5,478 nt of DNA from contig CAZTWC010000257.1 in the NCBI GenBank assembly GCA_964617105.1, positions 1 through 5,478 on the forward strand. The letters are read 5' to 3'. The notes under the pieces were generated by a model. It was not told the origin of the DNA, searched no databases, and saw only the letters and a list, made by a program, of their open reading frames with translations. Both the position numbers and the translations under genes were made by a program. This document shows positions 1 through 5,478 of the stretch, piece by piece (within the stretch, counting starts at the first letter, position 1; each line of letters starts with the position of its first letter). Source of the stretch: CAZTWC01 sp964617105 [NCBI: uncultured Myxococcia bacterium] (lineage in GTDB: Bacteria; CAZTWC01).

Positions 1-49
<49 letters not shown>

Positions 50-67
50 ATAAAAAACTTACATATT

Positions 68-142
68 TGGTGGGCGGAACTGGTTTCGAACCAGCGACCC
101 CCGGCTTGTAAGGCCGGTGCTCTCCCGCTGAGCTACCCGCCC
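68..142 (-). tRNA. tRNA-Val (anticodon UAC), complete, with encoded CCA
   Basis: The full cloverleaf can be drawn on the minus strand. The acceptor is GGGCGGG (142-136) with TCCGCCC (78-72), with one G-U pair. The D stem is GCTC/GAGC, the anticodon stem CCGGC/GCCGG and the loop CTTACAA. The T stem is GCTGG/CCAGT around TTCGAAA. The anticodon TAC lies at 110-108 and decodes Val. The discriminator base is A (71), and CCA is encoded in the DNA at 70-68, so the 3' end need not be added enzymatically. It is the first gene after the promoter at 192-164 and is followed by tRNA-Asp. Confidence 0.97.
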
Positions 143-163
143 GCACAGGTATGAGCGTAGAAA

Positions 164-192
164 TATATACAGTACCTAAACCTCGTTGTCAA
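164..192 (-). promoter_or_regulatory. Sigma70-type promoter of the tRNA-Val/tRNA-Asp unit
   Basis: On the minus strand a perfect -35 box TTGACA (192-187) is followed after exactly 17 nt by TATATA (169-164), five of six matches to TATAAT. Initiation would fall near 157, giving a leader of about 15 nt before the tRNA-Val 5' end at 142. A short inverted repeat (TTGTC-AA-GACAA, 186-197) overlaps the -35 box. The promoter begins only about 20 nt after the stop of the FHA gene and there is no hairpin terminator between them, so read-through from the FHA gene could add to tRNA transcription. Confidence 0.85.
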
Positions 193-212
193 GACAAAAA
201 CTCGGTTATTTT

Positions 213-1136
213 TTAGATTACCTCAATATAATTGTTGTCCAACAAATATTGCAACTCTTGTAAGACATCGGCATCGCTTATTTTGCTGTTGTCCAAAATA
301 TCTTCCAGCGCACCAAAATTGTATACCAACTGCAAAATATCCAGCTGATCCGGCGAGAGTTTATTTAACTTTGCATCCATGGGCAAGGGCAGGTTTAATC
401 CTTCTGAAAATTGGGGGATAATTTTTTTTATCTCATCATATTTATTTACCTGCTTTAAGCCGCTATCCAACAGTTGTTCGCAATCCTCCTCTATCTGCTC
501 AAGAAAAACTTCTTCACCCAGAGGTTTAAGTTTATAACCACCCTCCTGGAAAAGCAATATCCGGTAGAAAGATTTGTGGGGAGTTAGATCTTTATTGGAT
601 TGTAATTGAGCATAAATTATATTGCCATTCTTAAAATAGATTTCACCCTGGTCTTCGGAGCCGTCAATATTTAATATCCCTGAAGTATGGGAGGCTTTAT
701 GAATTCTCAATAGTTCTATCAACGGCATATCGGTGAGATTGCCAGAGTTGATATCCATCTGGTTGTCTTGTGAGTCGGCCACTTCAGTCATCTGTCCACC
801 GCTTTTCTGTTCCGCACCGGCAACTTGAATCTGTAATATAGAAGTCCCGATGAGAATTCTATCACGGTCTTTCAACTTGGCCTGTTTGATACGTTCTCCA
901 TTGACAAAGGTGCCATTGGTGCTACCCAGGTCAGCGATGGCGATTTGCTGATCCATGAAGGTAATTTTAGCATGTTTGCGAGATACCATATCTTCCACCA
1001 GCACCACATCCAATTCACTGCTTCTACCGATTATGATATCCTTGCCAGGAACCAGGTTAAATTCTCCACCTTTGTACTTACCGGCAATAAAAGAGAGGAC
1101 AAATTGATCAGCGGTTTGTGGTGTAGCAGGACTCAC
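213..1136 (-). CDS. FHA domain protein with PATAN/DUF4388 module
   Basis: This 307-residue protein is probably cytoplasmic; no signal peptide or membrane segment is seen. The N-terminal FHA domain (about residues 12-105) has the family's key positions: G37-R38 after a hydrophobic strand, S52-R53-x-H55, and LGSTNG at 70-75 followed by N79-G80. These residues bind phosphothreonine in known FHA domains. After a polar linker (about 106-127) comes a PATAN/DUF4388 domain (about 130-220), with GNLTDMPLIELL at 132-143, then SGIL and GEIYFKNGNIIYA at 164-176. The last 50 residues look like the helical tail often seen with this domain (LDILQLVYNFGALEDIL...). The start is GTG at 1136-1134, chosen because AGGAG lies 7 nt upstream; the nearby ATG in the leader meets a stop after one further codon. 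The likely role is as a phospho-signalling adaptor, with the partner kinase not in this window. The domain calls are firm; the role is inferred. Confidence 0.93.
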   Translation of the reverse strand: MSPATPQTADQFVLSFIAGKYKGGEFNLVPGKDIIIGRSSELDVVLVEDMVSRKHAKITFMDQQIAIADLGSTNGTFVNGERIKQAKLKDRDRILIGTSILQIQVAGAEQKSGGQMTEVADSQDNQMDINSGNLTDMPLIELLRIHKASHTSGILNIDGSEDQGEIYFKNGNIIYAQLQSNKDLTPHKSFYRILLFQEGGYKLKPLGEEVFLEQIEEDCEQLLDSGLKQVNKYDEIKKIIPQFSEGLNLPLPMDAKLNKLSPDQLDILQLVYNFGALEDILDNSKISDADVLQELQYLLDNNYIEVI

Positions 1137-1143
1137 GGCATTT

Positions 1144-1148
1144 CTCCT
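1144..1148 (-). promoter_or_regulatory. Ribosome binding site fixing the GTG start of the FHA gene
   Basis: AGGAG on the minus strand lies 7 nt before the GTG codon (1136-1134). An ATG sits closer to the AGGAG but reads ATG-CCG-TGA and stops at once, so GTG is the workable start. The site is built partly from the end of the adjoining tandem repeat. Confidence 0.8.
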
Positions 1149-1185
1149 AAAATTATCGAGTTGACCCTAAAACTATCATGTTGAC
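1146..1185. repeat. Two contiguous copies of a 20-bp direct repeat in the FHA gene leader
   Basis: Plus-strand copies at 1146-1165 and 1166-1185 have the form CCTAAAA-(T/C)-TATC-(GA/AT)-GTTGAC. They match at 17 of 20 positions and abut exactly. The period is close to two helical turns, so a bound protein would sit on the same face of both copies. The array ends at the Shine-Dalgarno of the FHA gene and lies downstream of its candidate promoter. It could therefore act as an operator or an mRNA leader element, or be a small neutral tandem duplication. The repeat is seen directly; the function is inferred. Confidence 0.75.
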
Positions 1186-1221
1186 AACAACAAGGTGGCT
1201 TTTATGGATGGATATTTGTTT

Positions 1222-1250
1222 ATATTAACGTTAAATTATTAAAAAATCAA
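1222..1250 (-). promoter_or_regulatory. Candidate sigma70 promoter for the FHA gene
   Basis: On the minus strand TTGATT (1250-1245) is separated by 17 nt from TAATAT (1227-1222); each has about four of six consensus bases. It lies just after the bamD stop in an A+T-rich stretch and would give a leader of about 80 nt that contains the tandem 20-bp repeat. A perfect palindrome TTAACGTTAA (1225-1234) overlaps the -10 and spacer and could be an operator. Because the DNA here is so A+T-rich, a chance match is possible. The FHA gene could also be read from the upstream operon, since no terminator hairpin is visible after bamD. Confidence 0.4.
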
Positions 1251-1256
1251 CGATAA

Positions 1257-2075
1257 TCAGCCATCTTTCTCTCCCAAAAGTTTTTGCGCTGCTTTTAAAG
1301 AATCGCTACCAGAATATTTTTTCTGCAGTTGAATGAGTATCTTTTGGGCGGCTTCTGTTTCTTCTCTTTTCAATTGAAGTTCCAGCAATTCCAACAAAAT
1401 TTTTTCTTCGGGATAAATATCCGAATATTGATTTTTAATTATTTCCAACCGCCAGAGAGCGCCGGTATACTTTTTCTTTTTGCGGTAAAAATCAGCCACA
1501 TAGTATTCAAAATCTGCCAATTTGCGGCGGCAAATACGGCGGTTATCTTTGGCTTCTTTGGTGTATTTACTCTGGGGATATTTTTCCAGCAGAAAATCAA
1601 AACTTCTTAGCGCATTATGAGTAGCGGCCATATCTCTTTCGTATGAGGGAGGCAAAATCACCCAAAAATCGGCGGGCATTTGTTCAAAATAGGCCAGGCT
1701 GATCTTAAACAAAGCATAGGGAATTTGTTCATGCTTTGGATGCATCCTGGTAAACATCTGATATTCATCTATGGCTAATAAAAAATCACCCTTTTTAAAG
1801 TAACAATCACCTATTTTCAACTCCGCTTTTACCGCATAAACCGAATAGGGAAACTGATTTTTTACCTGGTTAAAAGTTTTTATGGCACTGATGTAATTAT
1901 TATCCTCAAAAGCCTCTAAAGCCTGCTGGTATTTTAGTTTGGCAGTTAGAGAATAGGAGCTTTTTTTCACACTCTTATCTACCTGAGAACAGTTTATCAA
2001 TAATGTCAGGTAAACCAGCAGACCTAAACTAAATGTCCATTTAGGAAATAAATTAATTTTCACTACTATCCTCAT
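1257..2075 (-). CDS. bamD: Outer membrane assembly lipoprotein BamD (YfiO/ComL family)
   Basis: BamD is the TPR lipoprotein of the BAM complex, which inserts beta-barrel proteins into the outer membrane from the periplasmic side. The 272-residue product has a basic N-terminus, a hydrophobic stretch (about 14-27) and a lipidation candidate at C29. Family landmarks follow: YQQALEAFEDNNYISAIKTFNQV with QFPYSVYA (TPR 1), the GDCYFKKGDFLLAIDEYQMF block with HPKHEQIPYALF, then SFDFLLEKYPQSKYTKEA and the ADFEYYVADFYRKKKKYTGALWRLE block. Length is slightly above the roughly 245 residues of E. coli BamD. The lipobox ends LINC, with an unusual Asn just before Cys. The annotated ATG has a poor ribosome site, whereas a GTG at codon 5 (2063-2061) has AGGA 5 nt upstream and may be the true start, giving 268 residues. 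It lies 12 nt after the response-regulator stop, so the two are probably co-transcribed. Confidence 0.9.
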   Translation of the reverse strand: MRIVVKINLFPKWTFSLGLLVYLTLLINCSQVDKSVKKSSYSLTAKLKYQQALEAFEDNNYISAIKTFNQVKNQFPYSVYAVKAELKIGDCYFKKGDFLLAIDEYQMFTRMHPKHEQIPYALFKISLAYFEQMPADFWVILPPSYERDMAATHNALRSFDFLLEKYPQSKYTKEAKDNRRICRRKLADFEYYVADFYRKKKKYTGALWRLEIIKNQYSDIYPEEKILLELLELQLKREETEAAQKILIQLQKKYSGSDSLKAAQKLLGEKDG

Positions 2076-2087
2076 CGGCTCTATTTT

Positions 2088-2450
2088 TTATAAAAACGAG
2101 GCCACTTTTTTAACAAAATCATCAGGATCGCTGGTTTTGGGCATATATCCATCAGCATTGGTGTTTTTGGTCAACTGAATCAATTCATCTAATGGTATCG
2201 ACGAGTGGTAAACCATTTTTAGACCCGGATAGCGTTTCTTGATAATGGGGAGCAATTGGCCTCCTCCCAATCCGCCTTCCATCTCCACATCCATTAATAT
2301 AAGGTGTGGAGCGAAATTACCGATCATTGAGGTTAAAAGCCCCCAATTTTTACAGATTTGCACTTCATAACCTTTAGCCTGCAAATATTTTTTGGAGGCT
2401 GCCAATATCACATCACTGTCGTCCACTATTAATATCTTTTTCTTTTCCAT
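2088..2450 (-). CDS. Single-domain response regulator (CheY-like receiver)
   Basis: The 120-residue protein is a receiver domain with no output domain. The acidic pair D10-D11 lies in KILIVDDSD, the phospho-acceptor is D54 in LILMDVEM, the switch Ser is S83 in MVYHSS, and the conserved Lys is K105 in YMPKTS. All residues needed for phosphorylation are present. The usual Pro after the D-x-x-M motif is replaced by Glu (E58), followed by a glycine-rich loop (59-64), so the beta3-alpha3 loop is atypical. The ATG start is supported by AGGG 8 nt upstream. It is the first gene of a likely operon with bamD. No histidine kinase is in the window, so its input is unknown. It might act as a phospho-relay intermediate or bind a partner protein. 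Confidence 0.93.
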   Translation of the reverse strand: MEKKKILIVDDSDVILAASKKYLQAKGYEVQICKNWGLLTSMIGNFAPHLILMDVEMEGGLGGGQLLPIIKKRYPGLKMVYHSSIPLDELIQLTKNTNADGYMPKTSDPDDFVKKVASFL

Positions 2451-2481
2451 ATCTCTTTCCCTAAATATTTTTCAGATGTCA

Positions 2482-2510
2482 TTTACAGTACCTACATAGA
2501 GAGAATCCAA
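2482..2510 (-). promoter_or_regulatory. Weak candidate promoter for the response regulator-bamD operon
   Basis: On the minus strand TTGGAT (2510-2505) and TGTAAA (2487-2482) are spaced by 17 nt; each has about four of six consensus bases. Transcription would begin near 2475, about 25 nt before the ATG. A better -35-like TTGACT lies just upstream (2516-2511), but no good -10 sits at the right distance from it. Some promoter is expected here because the genes on either side diverge, but the exact boxes are uncertain. Confidence 0.28.
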
Positions 2511-2567
2511 AGTCAAGCTCAAAATCTTTGCCTAAATTTTGTGTCCATTTAAGAAATCCCTTTGGCG

Positions 2568-2577
2568 GCAAATTTGC
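2568..2577. other. 10-bp palindrome in the divergent intergenic region
   Basis: GCAAATTTGC is a perfect palindrome midway between the divergent response-regulator and lipoprotein genes, a position suited to a shared operator. It is short, and a 10-bp palindrome can arise by chance. Nothing else in 2517-2641 looks like a gene or a stable hairpin. Confidence 0.25.
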
Positions 2578-2641
2578 ACTGCGGTACAGTCGGTCAAAGT
2601 GGGGATGACAAATTTTATTATTGTGATTGTGATTATAATAT

Positions 2642-2671
2642 TTTTCAATTATCCAGATACCGTGATATACT
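2642..2671 (+). promoter_or_regulatory. Candidate extended -10 promoter of the large lipoprotein gene
   Basis: TATACT (2666-2671; five of six matches to TATAAT) is preceded by TGA, making an extended -10 element. A weak -35, TTTTCA (2642-2647), lies 18 nt upstream. Transcription would begin near 2678, leaving a leader of about 58 nt before the ATG at 2736. A perfect TATAAT also occurs at 2634-2639 but lacks a correctly spaced -35 box. Confidence 0.45.
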
Positions 2672-2725
2672 CTATCGATGATGGGTATGATATTAAACTT
2701 TGAAATATCTTTGATTTTAGTTTTT

Positions 2726-2729
2726 GGAG
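2726..2729 (+). promoter_or_regulatory. Ribosome binding site fixing the ATG start at 2736
   Basis: GGAG lies 6 nt before the ATG at 2736. The frame is open a little further upstream to a TTG at 2724, but that start would place GGAG inside the coding region. Starting at 2736 gives the typical lipoprotein leader MGKLFSIVGF, so 2736 is preferred. Confidence 0.85.
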
Positions 2730-2735
2730 ATAAAA

Positions 2736-4916
2736 ATGGGTAAATTATTTTCTATAGTAGGTTTTTTAGCCCTTCTGGCGCTCATATCATGCTCCTCCGG
2801 CTCTGGTCAGGTTGGCAGTGGCGAAGAAGAGCAACTAGAAACCGTAGTGGTTCCAGAGGGAAAAAGCGATAACTTCTTTTCCAAATCCGCCAAAGAGTAC
2901 TACCTGGAGGGGAGAACCTCGGTTACTTTGGGGGAACAGTTTGCCGACGCCAACCCTGAGGAAAAAATCAAGCGGGTCAAGGAGTTGATCCCTCTGAAAC
3001 AGGTTGTGATTGGCTGGTTCCTAAACCAATATGTAGCCCCAAAAAGCCACGATGCCAGCAACAAAGATTACGGTGGTTTTAATGCTCTAACCAAAAACGG
3101 CTCTTATGAAGATATGGATATCCAGCAGGATGATAATTTGACCTTTAGTTTTACTTTTCGCCAGGAGATAGCTGGAAATAAATACTTGATTCAGCGTTTG
3201 CCTGCCCAAAAGGGTAATGATGGCCGGTTCTATTTCAAATTGGCAGTGGGCAAAATCTCCAATTACGAGATGACTCAGCTTAGGACCAACGAAGAATGGT
3301 ATAGAAAGTCTCCCTGGAAAAGTTTTGATCCCAACAAGGTGGATGAATCAAAAATAGAGTGGCTCGAACTCACCATCTGGGAACAACCTAGAACAAAAGA
3401 TGCCTGGATCGACTATAACAAACTTTTTAGCGATGGGAAGTTGACCATTGGGATCCATTTTGGCTGGGACTATCATGATGAATACCATATAAAGCACTCC
3501 AAGGAGATCTATAACTGGCTGCTGAGCATTGGATACAAATCGCCGGAGAGCACTATTGCCGAGTATGACCGGAACAGCGGCCCTTTGACCCGGACCATCA
3601 AGGCCAACGGCCAGGAAGTTGAGGTACAAATCAGCATCTATTGGGGAGAGAAGGGGAAAGAAACCGATCCTGATACCGATCTGGGCGGAAAAATCCTTGA
3701 AGAGGATATGATCCGGAGTTTTGCTACCCGGGAGGTGATCATTTTCAGCGGTCATTCTGGCCCTTTTTACGGTTTTGCCCTGGCAAACTGGAGAAAAACC
3801 TCTGAAGGCGACCTGGATGATGCCAAAATTCCCTTTTTACAGATGCCAAAGGAGGTCTACCAGGTGGTAATGGCTGACGGCTGCGAAACTTACGCCCTGG
3901 GTGAAGCTTTTTTCCTGAACAAATCCAAACCCGGCCTTTACAACCTGGATATTATCACCACCACCAATTATTCCAACGCTTCCTCCTCCTCCGCGCTCAA
4001 AAATTTAATATCTGCCCTGGCTGGCACCGAACAGAGAAGTGAAGATCATATAGCTATCACATACGGAGGACTGCTACTGGATCTGGGTCGTTCCACTTAC
4101 CGGAATCCCGCCATGTACGGAATCCACGGCATTGATGACAATCCCCATGGCCACCCTTATGGCGTGGCGGCCAACCTCTGCCAGACCTGCAAACGGAATT
4201 CTGACTGTGGTGGCAAAGGCAACAAGTGCGTAAAAATAAATGGCGCCGAGAAAGTGTGCGCCTTTGAATGCACGGCCAATGATGGTTGCCCTACCGGGTA
4301 TGGTTGCCGAAATGTAGCCCAGGGATATACCATTGAGTCAAAACAGTGCCTGCCAGTTAAACTGAGTTGCTATCAACAAAACAAACCAGAGGCGATAGAA
4401 CCCCAGCAAAAAGACGGATTGATGATCAATGAGGTTCTGGCCGATCCTCCCAACCGCAAAGATTCGGATCTAGTCGACCCCAATGGCGATGGAAAAATCA
4501 CCGCCACCCAAGATGAGTTTGTGGAGATTTTCAACAGCGGCCAGGAAGATATAAACCTCACTGGTTTTATTCTGTCTGACCGGGTGATGGATCGCTTCAC
4601 CTTTCCCGGTGGCGTCACCATAAAACCGGGCGAAGTAGTGGTGGTATTTGGTGGCGGCGATAGAGATCGATTTAGCGGTTTCCAGGGGATCCAGGTTTTT
4701 ACCGCCTCTAATGGCCTGGGCTTGAGTAACAAAGGGGACATCGTAACCATTCGCGACCAGAAGGGTAATGTGGTAGACCAGGTGGTTTATGGCGCAGAAG
4801 GGGGAAAGAATCGCTCCCTTACCAGATCTGAGGACGGCCAACCTGACTCCACCATGGTCCCCCACCCCAATACCCCATTTTCTCCTGGAAAAAAGGCGGA
4901 TGGCAGTGATTTTTAA
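2736..4916 (+). CDS. Large secreted lipoprotein: putative caspase/CHAT-like region, Cys-rich segment, lamin-tail domain
   Basis: The protein has 726 residues from the ATG at 2736. The N-terminus MGKLFSIVGFLALLALISC is a lipoprotein signal with lipobox LISC and lipidated C19; Ser at +2 favours outer-membrane sorting. Residues 20 to about 235 match no family I recognise. Residues about 236-430 alternate hydrophobic strands and helices and hold two clan CD peptidase hallmarks: H340 in VIIFSGHSG and C383 in VVMADGCET. Their 43-residue gap is close to that in caspases, and GCET resembles the ACET motif of CHAT domains. Ten cysteines (482, 485, 491, 498, 508, 512, 518, 524, 538, 545) form a segment able to make five disulfides. 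A lamin-tail domain (about 562-722) follows, with MINEVLADPP, DPNGDG at 581-586, DEFVEIFN and a terminal FSPG. The lipoprotein and lamin-tail calls are firm; peptidase activity is inferred from motifs alone. The gene is richer in G+C than bamD. Confidence 0.85.
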   Translation: MGKLFSIVGFLALLALISCSSGSGQVGSGEEEQLETVVVPEGKSDNFFSKSAKEYYLEGRTSVTLGEQFADANPEEKIKRVKELIPLKQVVIGWFLNQYVAPKSHDASNKDYGGFNALTKNGSYEDMDIQQDDNLTFSFTFRQEIAGNKYLIQRLPAQKGNDGRFYFKLAVGKISNYEMTQLRTNEEWYRKSPWKSFDPNKVDESKIEWLELTIWEQPRTKDAWIDYNKLFSDGKLTIGIHFGWDYHDEYHIKHSKEIYNWLLSIGYKSPESTIAEYDRNSGPLTRTIKANGQEVEVQISIYWGEKGKETDPDTDLGGKILEEDMIRSFATREVIIFSGHSGPFYGFALANWRKTSEGDLDDAKIPFLQMPKEVYQVVMADGCETYALGEAFFLNKSKPGLYNLDIITTTNYSNASSSSALKNLISALAGTEQRSEDHIAITYGGLLLDLGRSTYRNPAMYGIHGIDDNPHGHPYGVAANLCQTCKRNSDCGGKGNKCVKINGAEKVCAFECTANDGCPTGYGCRNVAQGYTIESKQCLPVKLSCYQQNKPEAIEPQQKDGLMINEVLADPPNRKDSDLVDPNGDGKITATQDEFVEIFNSGQEDINLTGFILSDRVMDRFTFPGGVTIKPGEVVVVFGGGDRDRFSGFQGIQVFTASNGLGLSNKGDIVTIRDQKGNVVDQVVYGAEGGKNRSLTRSEDGQPDSTMVPHPNTPFSPGKKADGSDF

Positions 4917-4947
4917 CAGAAATTGGCTACCATTTAGACAAAATTAG

Positions 4948-5478
4948 ATGAAACTGAATTTTACCAAACTGCAGGGCCAGGGCAACTTCTATTTTATCCG
5001 TCATGGCCAGAGCATCTGGAATATTGACAAAAAAGTGCAGGGACGCAATGATGTCCCCTTAACCGAAAAAGGTGAAGAGCAAGCACGCGCCACTGGAGTG
5101 TGGCTCAAAGATAAAGATATCACTCACATCGCCACCTCTCCCTTATATAGATGCCGCCAAACCGCCGCCATAATTGGCAATGAAATTGGAGCCATACCAA
5201 TAGAGTCCCGCCAGGAGTTGCTGGAGGTGGACACCTCAATTTTCAGCGGTCATTCGCTGGAAGAGGTGGCCGTGCTATATCCGGAACAGTGGGAAAATTT
5301 CATGCGCTATTCCTGGGAAGGCGTTGATGGTGCCGAAAAAATAGATTCGCTAAAAAAACGATGTATCGTCCATTGGCAATACTTAATGGATCTATTTAAA
5401 CAGGGCAATCAAAATATCGTATCAATTACCCACGCCGGCTGCCTGCAGTGGCTGATTAAAGTCACCCTGGGGTCGGCT
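4948..5478 (+). CDS. Histidine phosphatase family protein (phosphoglycerate-mutase-like), 3' end beyond window
   Basis: An open frame begins at ATG 4948 and runs for 177 codons to the window edge without a stop. An in-frame TAG lies directly before the ATG, so no earlier start is possible. Family hallmarks are present: FIRHGQSIWN with phospho-acceptor H19, QGRNDVPLTEKGEEQA (31-46), SPLYRCRQTA (64-73), a catalytic-acid candidate E93 in LLEVD, and the second His, H162, in SITHAG. These define the branch-1 superfamily that includes cofactor-dependent phosphoglycerate mutase, alpha-ribazole phosphatase (CobC) and broad phosphatases. The substrate cannot be told from the sequence. No signal peptide is seen, so it is probably cytosolic. 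The Shine-Dalgarno is weak, and the gap to the upstream lipoprotein gene is only 31 nt with no terminator, so the two may be co-transcribed. Confidence 0.92.
   Translation, partial: MKLNFTKLQGQGNFYFIRHGQSIWNIDKKVQGRNDVPLTEKGEEQARATGVWLKDKDITHIATSPLYRCRQTAAIIGNEIGAIPIESRQELLEVDTSIFSGHSLEEVAVLYPEQWENFMRYSWEGVDGAEKIDSLKKRCIVHWQYLMDLFKQGNQNIVSITHAGCLQWLIKVTLGSA

Noticed and set aside
1144-1165. GATAAT on the minus strand inside the tandem repeat as the -10 box of the FHA gene.
   Set aside because: It lies only about 15 nt before the start codon, so initiation there would remove the Shine-Dalgarno, and there is no -35 box at 17-18 nt.
945-1184. Plus-strand open frame over the start of the FHA gene.
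   Set aside because: It is antisense to the conserved FHA domain and its leader, encodes no recognisable protein and lacks a convincing ribosome site.
1329-1610. Plus-strand open frame inside bamD.
   Set aside because: Its Phe-rich product is what the antisense of a Lys/Glu-rich TPR gene yields; it is a shadow of bamD.
3747-3764. GHSG in the lipoprotein as the nucleophile elbow of an alpha/beta hydrolase (GxSxG).
   Set aside because: The sequence reads G-H-S-G-P, so the second Gly is one position early for GxSxG, and the DGCET Cys 43 residues on fits a clan CD fold better.
4476-4514. DPNGDG stretch as an EF-hand or dockerin calcium loop.
   Set aside because: Loop positions 1, 3 and 5 fit (D, N, D), but position 12 is Gln rather than Asp or Glu. 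Similar stretches occur near the start of lamin-tail domains, so it is treated as part of that domain.
3348-4865. Three minus-strand open frames (3348-3755, 4373-4750, 4470-4865) within the lipoprotein gene.
   Set aside because: They lie antisense to recognisable coding sequence, two overlap each other, and none shows family motifs.
4917-4947. Possible terminator between the lipoprotein and histidine-phosphatase genes.
   Set aside because: No stem-loop followed by a T run can be formed in these 31 nt.

Overview
The window looks like chromosomal DNA from a Gram-negative (diderm) bacterium, probably in or near the lineages formerly called Deltaproteobacteria. The diderm call rests on a BamD-type outer-membrane assembly lipoprotein. 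The delta-like guess rests on an FHA protein with a PATAN/DUF4388 module and on a lipoprotein combining a cysteine-rich segment with a lamin-tail domain, both styles common in those groups. No species can be named from the sequence. Base composition is uneven: rough counts on a few sequence lines give about 27-43% G+C in bamD and about 43-52% in the large lipoprotein gene.

Leftward block, minus strand, read from about 2500 down to 1. A single-domain response regulator (2450-2088) is followed after 12 nt by bamD (2075-1257), so the two are probably one operon. After a 120-nt gap with its own candidate promoter and a tandem 20-bp repeat comes an FHA-PATAN/DUF4388 signalling protein (1136-213). 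A tRNA-Val(UAC) gene (142-68) and the first part of a tRNA-Asp(GUC) gene (49-1, cut by the window edge) follow. They are driven by a near-consensus sigma70 promoter at 192-164. I see no intrinsic terminator between any of these genes.

The 285-nt divergent intergenic region (2451-2735) holds candidate promoters in both directions and a short palindrome, but no gene that I can support.

Rightward block, plus strand. A 726-residue secreted lipoprotein gene (2736-4916) has a region with the hallmarks of a clan CD (caspase/CHAT-like) cysteine peptidase fold: a His in a GHSG context and, 43 residues later, a Cys in a DGCET context. A ten-cysteine segment and a C-terminal lamin-tail domain follow. 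After 31 nt there is a histidine-phosphatase (phosphoglycerate-mutase-like) gene (4948 onward) that runs off the right edge.

How the genes fit together: the leftward block mixes envelope assembly (BamD) with phospho-signalling parts (a REC domain and a phosphothreonine-binding FHA domain). The rightward block encodes a probably surface-exposed enzyme-like lipoprotein and a cytosolic phosphatase. A functional link between the blocks is not shown. The most unusual item is the predicted caspase-like lipoprotein.
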